Position numbers and translations under genes: made by a program
Notes under the pieces: model-generated
Databases searched by the model: none
What the model saw: the letters and a program-made list of their open reading frames with translations, nothing else
Told to the model about the DNA's origin: nothing
Assembly (NCBI GenBank): GCA_045654545.1
Contig: JAZONO010000126.1
Location: 1 to 18,048 of the forward strand
DNA: 18,048 nucleotides
Source: SIG588 sp045654545
GTDB taxonomy: Bacteria > Bacillota > Clostridia > Oscillospirales > Acutalibacteraceae
Reading direction: 5' to 3'
Shown: positions 14,238-18,048 of the stretch, in pieces
Layout of the letters: each line of letters starts with the position of its first letter
Position numbering within the stretch: position 1 is the first letter of the stretch

Positions 14238-14739
14238 ACTCGTTATACAACGCCGTCACGCGGTCCCACGTGCGGCGATCCAACCGCCCGTGCGGTTCAA
14301 TGCCGAACACCTTTTGCAGTTGTTGCAAAGCCGATACGGTGGTGCTGTCGAACACCCCGTTCACCGTCACGGCAGAGAGATTGGCATATCCCTCTGCCAA
14401 AGTGTTGAGGATCACTTGCAATAAAAACACCGCGTTGCCGCTGTCCCCCGTTTGCCAAAACGGCTCGCCGGCTTTGAACGGGAACAACCCTCGCGGCGGT
14501 GTTTCGGGATAGGTCAGGCGACGGTATTCGTCCCGAATCGCCACCCATGTGTCGCCGTCCGCTTCCCCCGTGACGGGCAGGCCGAACAACGCCTGAAAAG
14601 AAGCCACCGCTTCCCGTGTTTCGGTGCCGAAAATTCCGTCTGACGCCAACAACGGCAGACGAGAATAATTGACCGACAGCCGTCGCAGATAGGTTTGTAA
14701 CTCACGCACGTCGGTCGGTTGGTTTTGCTCGGTTTGCAT
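14224..14739 (-). CDS. Peptidoglycan-binding protein with two PG_binding_1 repeats
   Basis: A 171-residue protein made of two PG_binding_1-type repeats (about 8-72 and 95-165). The repeats carry the DGIFGTETREAVASFQ and NGVFDSTTVSALQQLQ signatures and a TW after each repeat. There is no catalytic domain and no recognisable signal peptide, so it may act in the mother cell or forespore side of the envelope, or be exported another way (inference). AAGGAGGG lies about five bases before the ATG. It lies 12 bp after the SpoIID-like gene and overlaps the flippase start, inside the same operon. Confidence 0.88.
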   Translation of the reverse strand: MQTEQNQPTDVRELQTYLRRLSVNYSRLPLLASDGIFGTETREAVASFQALFGLPVTGEADGDTWVAIRDEYRRLTYPETPPRGLFPFKAGEPFWQTGDSGNAVFLLQVILNTLAEGYANLSAVTVNGVFDSTTVSALQQLQKVFGIEPHGRLDRRTWDRVTALYNEYVGR

Positions 14740-14751
14740 ACGATCCCTCCT

Positions 14752-16161
14752 TCAAAGCGGTTCTTCTTCGTCCGCCGCTCTCAATGTGTATCCCGGCTCT
14801 TGCCCCACCGCGCGCCGTGCACCTTCGGTGATGTCGGTATACGCGGTGAGCAGTTGCACAAAGGTCAACGCATCCACCACACCATCCTCGTTCAACCCGA
14901 ATTGCCGCTGAAAGGCACGCACCGCCGCTTCGGTTGCGGGCCCAAACACACCGTCCACCGTGACGGCAGGGATGGATGTGTACACCTCTGACAGCGCGAG
15001 CAAGTATTCTTGCAGGCGACGCACCTCATCCCCCGTGTCCCCGGGACGCAACACAAACGTGCCGAGCAACGGCGCACCGCCCGGGAACGTGACGGTATCC
15101 GAAATGCCGCGATACGCGCGATACAGCGCACTCCATGTCTGAAGCCCCATCAAGCCGTCTTCGGGCAACCCTTCCATACGTTGAAAGGCACGCACCGCGT
15201 TTTCCGTGGCATCATCGTAGGTGCCGTTGATAGCGATGGGTGGCACGTCGTTGTAAAATTCCGCCACCACAGCGAGGTAATATTGCAGTACGCGCACCTC
15301 GTCACCGCTGTCCCCCGGACCCAGCACCTGGGGGCGTTGTTGCGGCAATTCCGAAAGGGTGATACCCTCGGAATCCAGTTCCGCCAACCGTTTCACCGCC
15401 GCGTAAACATACGAAATGCTGTTCCACGTGGCAGGACCGATCACCCCATCTTCCGTTAAACGAAACACTTCTTGATAGGCACGCACCGCCCGTTCGGTTG
15501 CCATATCAAACAGCCCGTCGGTGACGGGGATCTTGGGGATCGCCGGATAGTTTTGAGAAATGCGATTCAACTGAATCTGTTTCAGTTGAACCCCCTCGCC
15601 CGTCCTGCCCAGCGCAAGCGGCACACCGGGATAACTGGGTGTGCCCACCATAACGGGGGCATTTTCCACCAGTTCGATGTCGTCACCGTAAAAACGGGTG
15701 AGAATTTCAAACGGCGACAATCCTTCTTGCGCCAGCGGAACGGTGCCCCATTGGCTCAATCCGTCGCAAGTGCTTGTCGTGCCGTTGCAATACCGCGCAA
15801 AAAACGGTTGTATCGTCCCCTGTTCACGGATATAGGAGGTGAAGATCTCATCCACGATGTTACTGATATTGTCGTATATCACGCGGTTATTGACAAACGC
15901 CTGATCGAATGCCGTCGTGTTGGTAATATCAAAATTGTAACCGCGGCTGGGATACCATTCGGTATAAAAGCGGTTGAGCGCAAAGGAAATTTGGGCATAT
16001 ATGTTGGCGCGGATCGCGCTTTCGGGCCAGGTGGGATAGATCTCGCTGGATGCCACGTTTTTGATGTAGTCGGGAAACGTGACGGTAACGTTTTCGGCAG
16101 GGGTATCGGGCGCGCCCAAATGCACCGTAAAGGTTTCGGGGATATACGGAATACCGATCAT
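14752..16161 (-). CDS. SpoIID-like N-terminal domain with three peptidoglycan-binding repeats
   Basis: A 469-residue protein. Residues about 25-165 resemble the SpoIID/LytB domain in layout (TFPDYIKNVASSEIYPTWPESAIRANIYAQ, then a Cys pair C125/C132 and FFARYCNGTTSTCDGLSQWG); in SpoIID this fold is a lytic transglycosylase. Three PG_binding_1 repeats follow at about 185-250, 282-347 and 373-438, two of them introduced by a GDSGDEV or GDTGDEV linker. A normal signal peptide is missing. GGAGGGGAGAG precedes the ATG, which overlaps the upstream stop by 4 nt (ATGA). It looks like a spore-envelope peptidoglycan factor. I did not verify that the SpoIID catalytic Glu is preserved; the E in ASSE (residue 40) is the candidate. 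Confidence 0.8.
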   Translation of the reverse strand: MIGIPYIPETFTVHLGAPDTPAENVTVTFPDYIKNVASSEIYPTWPESAIRANIYAQISFALNRFYTEWYPSRGYNFDITNTTAFDQAFVNNRVIYDNISNIVDEIFTSYIREQGTIQPFFARYCNGTTSTCDGLSQWGTVPLAQEGLSPFEILTRFYGDDIELVENAPVMVGTPSYPGVPLALGRTGEGVQLKQIQLNRISQNYPAIPKIPVTDGLFDMATERAVRAYQEVFRLTEDGVIGPATWNSISYVYAAVKRLAELDSEGITLSELPQQRPQVLGPGDSGDEVRVLQYYLAVVAEFYNDVPPIAINGTYDDATENAVRAFQRMEGLPEDGLMGLQTWSALYRAYRGISDTVTFPGGAPLLGTFVLRPGDTGDEVRRLQEYLLALSEVYTSIPAVTVDGVFGPATEAAVRAFQRQFGLNEDGVVDALTFVQLLTAYTDITEGARRAVGQEPGYTLRAADEEEPL

Positions 16162-16718
16162 TCTCTCCCCTCCAATCCCACGGGTGCGCTGTCGCGATAG
16201 ATCAACGTGCCTTCCGTCGTGCCTTCGGGCAAGGGGATCAACCGCACGGGTTGCACCGCACGCACCCCACCGTACAGCGGCACGCCGCGGTTTTCCACAC
16301 GGTAAAACCCGTCTTTGTGCACCGTGACATCGTATAACGTGAAGGGGGCAGGTTGCCCTGTGGGCGAAAGCGAGCCTTGTGCACCGGCCGCCGACAGTGA
16401 AATGGCTTCGGTACGTCCCGACTCGTCTGTTTCACCGCTGTATTGCAGACCTTCTGCATTGCTCACCGTCACGTGGGCGCCCGACAGCGGCAGTGCCGCC
16501 GAGGCGGTGGTCACCCACACCTGCAACACACCGATCTCGGGTGGGATTGCGGCAGTCTCCACCGCTGTCACGACCGTTTCCTGCGGCGGCTCATCTGTTT
16601 CGGGCGGAGCGGGCTGCTCCACGGGTTCTGCGGCGCGGCGCCGATACGCATCCAGCAATTCGCGGTTATACCGCGCGATCATATCGTGAAAATTATCCTT
16701 GTATTCCAACGGGAACAC
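16158..16718 (-). CDS. Carboxypeptidase-regulatory-like (CnaB-type) beta-sandwich protein
   Basis: A 186-residue protein if translated from GTG 16718, which has GAGAGG six bases upstream. A short helical N-terminus (FHDMIARYNRELLDAYRRR) leads to a Pro/Glu-rich linker (about 30-60) and one Ig-like domain of the CarboxypepD_reg/CnaB kind (about 65-175), seen in GAHVTVSNAEG, GETDESGRTEAISL and YDVTVHKDGFYRVENRGVPLYGG. No signal peptide is present. An open frame continues upstream to ATG 16817 but would run over the possible promoter and tRNA promoter region. Its stop overlaps the SpoIID-like gene (ATGA). It is probably a structural partner of the two peptidoglycan-binding proteins. Confidence 0.75.
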   Translation of the reverse strand: MFPLEYKDNFHDMIARYNRELLDAYRRRAAEPVEQPAPPETDEPPQETVVTAVETAAIPPEIGVLQVWVTTASAALPLSGAHVTVSNAEGLQYSGETDESGRTEAISLSAAGAQGSLSPTGQPAPFTLYDVTVHKDGFYRVENRGVPLYGGVRAVQPVRLIPLPEGTTEGTLIYRDSAPVGLEGRE

Positions 16719-16748
16719 ATCCTTCCTCTCAAAAAGATACGTCGGTAA

Positions 16749-16775
16749 TTTGTACGCTTTGAAGAGTACAAATAT
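16749..16775 (-). promoter_or_regulatory. Possible sigma-E-type promoter of the envelope cluster
   Basis: Minus-strand ATATT (16775-16771), 14 bp, CGTACAAA (16756-16749). This matches the spacing and most positions of the sigma-E pattern (ATATT-N13/14-CATACA-T) with two mismatches in the -10. It overlaps a perfect 8-bp inverted repeat, ATTTGTAC/GTACAAAT (16748-16755, 16766-16773). The predicted start lies about 25 bp before GTG 16718. This is tentative. Confidence 0.35.
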
Positions 16776-16810
16776 GTGCCGAGAATTTTCGGAATTTTCC
16801 CACAAAACAG

Positions 16811-16839
16811 TTGACATTCGGTTTGAAAAATGCTATTAT
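16811..16839 (+). promoter_or_regulatory. Promoter of the tRNA-Ser operon
   Basis: TTGACA (16811-16816), 17 bp, TATTAT (16834-16839), about 40 bp before the first tRNA-Ser. Confidence 0.88.
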
Positions 16840-16879
16840 ATCATTCGCGGACGGCGAAGAGCCCCCTTGGAAAATGCAC

Positions 16880-16966
16880 GGAGAGGTGTCCGAGCGGTTT
16901 AAGGAGCCGGTCTTGAAAACCGGTGACTCGAAAGAGCCAAGGGTTCGAATCCCTTCCTCTCCGCCA
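16880..16966 (+). tRNA. tRNA-Ser (anticodon TGA), CCA encoded
   Basis: An 87-nt class II tRNA. Acceptor GGAGAGG pairs with CCTCTCC, and the anticodon stem CCGGT/ACCGG encloses loop CTTGAAA. A long variable arm (GACTC...GAGCC region) and T-loop TTCGAAT follow. The discriminator is G and CCA is encoded. Antisense frames over it yield the well-known spurious peptides with RGRDSNPW. Confidence 0.96.
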
Positions 16967-17026
16967 CTTTTTCCTTACAATGGCATACCAAGCACCCTGC
17001 ACATCAAGCACGGTTCTTGTCGATAC

Positions 17027-17117
17027 GGAGAAGTACTCAAGTTGGTGACGAGGCGCCCCTGCTAAGGGCGTAGGTCGGGTAACCGGCGCGGGAGTTCGAG
17101 TCTCCCCTTCTCCGCCA
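17027..17117 (+). tRNA. tRNA-Ser (anticodon GCT), CCA encoded
   Basis: A 91-nt class II tRNA 60 bp after the first. Acceptor GGAGAAG pairs with CTTCTCC, and the anticodon stem CGCCC/GGGCG has loop CTGCTAA. A long variable arm and T-loop TTCGAGT follow. The discriminator is G and CCA is at 17115-17117. Fifteen bases of its 3' end are repeated at 17985-17999. Confidence 0.96.
17100..17114. repeat. Putative attL-like repeat in tRNA-Ser(GCT)
   Basis: GTCTCCCCTTCTCCG, the T-arm/acceptor 3' end of tRNA-Ser(GCT). The same 15 bases occur in the same orientation at 17985-17999, with continued weaker similarity (C, AAAA) afterwards. Confidence 0.6.
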
Positions 17118-17165
17118 AAACAAAAAGACAGGCAAAGCCTGTCTTTTTGTTTTGGCGGAATGAAG
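17111..17165 (+). terminator. Long hairpin terminator containing an inverted copy of the tRNA-Ser 3' end
   Basis: A perfect 23-bp stem (17111-17133 with 17137-17159, loop AAA) begins within the acceptor arm (TCCGCCA) of tRNA-Ser(GCT) and ends with its complement. The lower half is A/T-rich, giving a U-tract after the GACAGGC/GCCTGTC core. Confidence 0.85.
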
Positions 17166-17180
17166 CGCACCTAACGGTGG

Positions 17181-17306
17181 ATGAAAAATGAAGTCGCCTT
17201 TGGCTATGAAGCGTGCCTTCGGCACATTAAGACCAAAAATGCGCTTCGCTTCATACGAGCGCAAGCGAGTGCTTCATATTGGCGGAGCCAATGCTTCATT
17301 TTTCAT
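17181..17306. repeat. Quasi-palindromic array of short hairpins joined by TGAAG/CTTCA
   Basis: The outer arms ATGAAAAATGAAG (17181-17193) and CTTCATTTTTCAT (17294-17306) are perfect complements. Between them lie small hairpins such as GTGCC-TTC-GGCAC, CGC-AA-GCG and ATTGGC-GGA-GCCAAT. They are separated by TGAAG in the left half and CTTCA in the right half; TATGAAGCG pairs with CGCTTCATA. The array ends exactly at the -35 box of the four-helix-bundle gene. No gene is present in it. Confidence 0.75.
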
Positions 17307-17334
17307 TGAAACACCCGGAATTTTATGATATACT
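17306..17334 (+). promoter_or_regulatory. Promoter of the four-helix-bundle gene
   Basis: TTGAAA (17306-17311), 17 bp, TATACT (17329-17334), directly after the hairpin array, about 24 bp before ATG 17358. Confidence 0.85.
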
Positions 17335-17357
17335 TACCATTAAAGGCGGTGTTTGAT

Positions 17358-17726
17358 ATGCGTAATGATAAATTATCCGTACAATCAATTGATTTTGCTG
17401 TTTCTATTGTAAATCTCGTGAGATTTTTGAAAGAGAATAAAGAACATATTATTTCCAATCAGATAGGCCGAAGTGGTACAAGCATCGGAGCAAATATCCG
17501 CGAAGCACAATATGCCCATGGAAAAGCGGATTTTATCGCAAAATTACAAATAGCACTTAAAGAAGCTAACGAAACCGGATATTGGTTGGAATTGCTATAC
17601 AAAACAGATTATATTACAGAAAATCAATATAAAGATTTAGACGCGGTTTGTACAGGTCTTCGTGCTATGTTAATCGCTTCCATTAACACTGCAAAGAGAA
17701 CAATAAATCAACAAACGGATTCATAA
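17358..17726 (+). CDS. Four-helix-bundle protein, 23S rRNA intervening-sequence (S23) type
   Basis: A 122-residue protein of the four-helix-bundle/23S rRNA IVS-protein family (the fold shared with the Avd accessory protein of diversity-generating retroelements). The diagnostic segment is NQIGRSGTSIGANIREAQ (about residues 35-52), followed by the amphipathic FIAKLQIALKEANETGYWLELL helix (about 59-80) and a final helix with LRAMLIASINTA. The start is ATG 17358 with AAAGGCGG eight bases upstream; an in-frame ATG at 17325 overlaps the -10 box and is rejected. The gene is much more AT-rich than its neighbours and lies within a unit bounded by copies of a tRNA-Ser 3' end, which suggests horizontal transfer. 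The biochemical role of free-standing members is not established; RNA or nucleic-acid binding is the usual suggestion. Confidence 0.9.
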   Translation: MRNDKLSVQSIDFAVSIVNLVRFLKENKEHIISNQIGRSGTSIGANIREAQYAHGKADFIAKLQIALKEANETGYWLELLYKTDYITENQYKDLDAVCTGLRAMLIASINTAKRTINQQTDS

Positions 17727-18000
17727 ATTGGGCTTTGGGTGTAAAATCAATTGGCATAGAAGCATTGCATTACAAACACGGATTAGAAAAAGCGAACGTT
17801 TTTCTTCGTCTGAAATGTAGCACGATGAACTCCGCATTCCGCAAGGAATGCCAAGGTTTTGCGTGCAGTAAATATGCGACTGCCAATTTGGGGTAAAGCA
17901 ACTTTTTCGTTTTGCGAAGCAAATGCCGTCTGTTTAAGACGGCAAGAAAAACGTTGCACGGACTTCGCCGCAGGCGAACGTCCCGTCTCCCCTTCTCCGT
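17727..18000. other. Structured noncoding region downstream of the four-helix-bundle gene
   Basis: No credible gene is seen. AACGTTTTTCTT (17795-17806) and AAGAAAAACGTT (17944-17955) are exact inverted repeats enclosing further hairpins: GCATTCC/GGAATGC with loop GCAA (about 17833-17850), TTTGC/GCAAA, and TGCCGTCT/AGACGGCA (about 17925-17943). A further near-perfect hairpin, GGACTTCGCC/GGCGAACGTCC, precedes the tRNA-like repeat at 17985-17999. It may be a structured RNA or the mobile element's end. Confidence 0.6.
17985..17999. repeat. Putative attR-like repeat (copy of tRNA-Ser(GCT) 3' end)
   Basis: GTCTCCCCTTCTCCG, identical to 17100-17114 within the tRNA gene. Upstream sequence does not complete a tRNA, so this is a partial 3' copy and not a second gene. 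Confidence 0.6.
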
Positions 18001-18020
18001 CTAAAATCCACACACAACAA

Positions 18021-18048
18021 AACCGCACTCACGTTCGTGAGTGCGGTT
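18021..18048. terminator. Perfect hairpin at the window edge, probable terminator
   Basis: A 13-bp perfect stem (AACCGCACTCACG with its complement, TT between) runs to the last base. The A-rich left flank and the terminal TT suggest a bidirectional terminator whose T-run continues outside the window. Confidence 0.65.

Noticed and set aside
16719..16817. Longer N-terminus for the CnaB-like protein
   Set aside because: The extra codons would cover the likely promoter region and reach the tRNA-Ser -35 box, and ATG 16817 has no ribosome site.
16841..17264. Minus-strand frames containing RGRDSNPW and RRGDSNSRAGYPT
   Set aside because: These are the familiar spurious peptides translated from the antisense of tRNA-Ser genes.
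17181..17306. Possible CRISPR array
   Set aside because: The repeats are 5-base spacers with differing hairpins arranged as a palindrome, not regular direct repeats with unique spacers, and no cas genes are present.
17325..17357. Upstream start for the S23-type gene
   Set aside because: That ATG overlaps the -10 box of the promoter, and the ribosome site fits ATG 17358.
17783..18028. Minus-strand frame of 81 codons after the S23-type gene
   Set aside because: It has no ribosome site and no domain, and it overlaps the hairpin-rich region and the tRNA-Ser-like repeat. Its N-terminal part is again tRNA antisense.

Overview
The window looks like a chromosomal segment from an endospore-forming, moderately GC-rich member of the Clostridia, probably Oscillospiraceae-like. 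The reasons are spoIVB and a SpoVB-type flippase, strong AGGAGG-type ribosome sites, consensus sigma-A promoters, a PMCA-like calcium ATPase, an archaeal/eukaryotic-type ProRS, and DUF1292 and rubrerythrin genes. The family assignment is an inference from gene content and style; no database was searched.

Layout. Bases 1-4397 are read from the minus strand: spoIVB (its 3' end lies outside the window), a rubrerythrin-SGNH hydrolase operon with its own promoter and terminator, and a membrane-fusion protein plus MacB/FtsX-type permease pair with no ATPase gene beside it. Bases 4507-4666 are an inverted-repeat element. Bases 4687-10961 are mostly plus strand: a P2B-like Ca2+ ATPase, then a four-gene operon (proS, a cyclophilin, a YkgJ-like Cys-cluster protein, mtnN) running from a TTGAAA-17-TATAAT promoter to a perfect hairpin terminator. 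A small membrane-protein gene lies divergent to proS. Bases 10971-11741 hold a divergent pair, a SLOG-type protein and an XRE regulator, bracketed by two almost identical terminators. A zinc-ribbon/DUF1292 pair follows on the minus strand.

Bases 12378-12706 hold tRNA-Val(GAC), a structured insert, and a second copy of the tRNA 3' end plus terminator. Bases 12705-16718 are a minus-strand four-gene envelope/sporulation cluster: a regulatory-like beta-sandwich protein, a SpoIID-like protein with three peptidoglycan-binding repeats, a two-repeat peptidoglycan-binding protein and a SpoVB/MATE flippase. Bases 16811-17159 are a tRNA-Ser(TGA)-tRNA-Ser(GCT) operon with a long hairpin terminator.

The most unusual part is 17100-18048. 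An AT-richer four-helix-bundle (23S rRNA intervening-sequence-type, S23) gene sits between a hairpin array and a highly structured noncoding stretch. This roughly 885-bp unit is bounded by a 15-base copy of the tRNA-Ser(GCT) 3' end. The tRNA-Val locus has a related architecture on a small scale. This is the best candidate here for an undescribed tRNA-targeted element.
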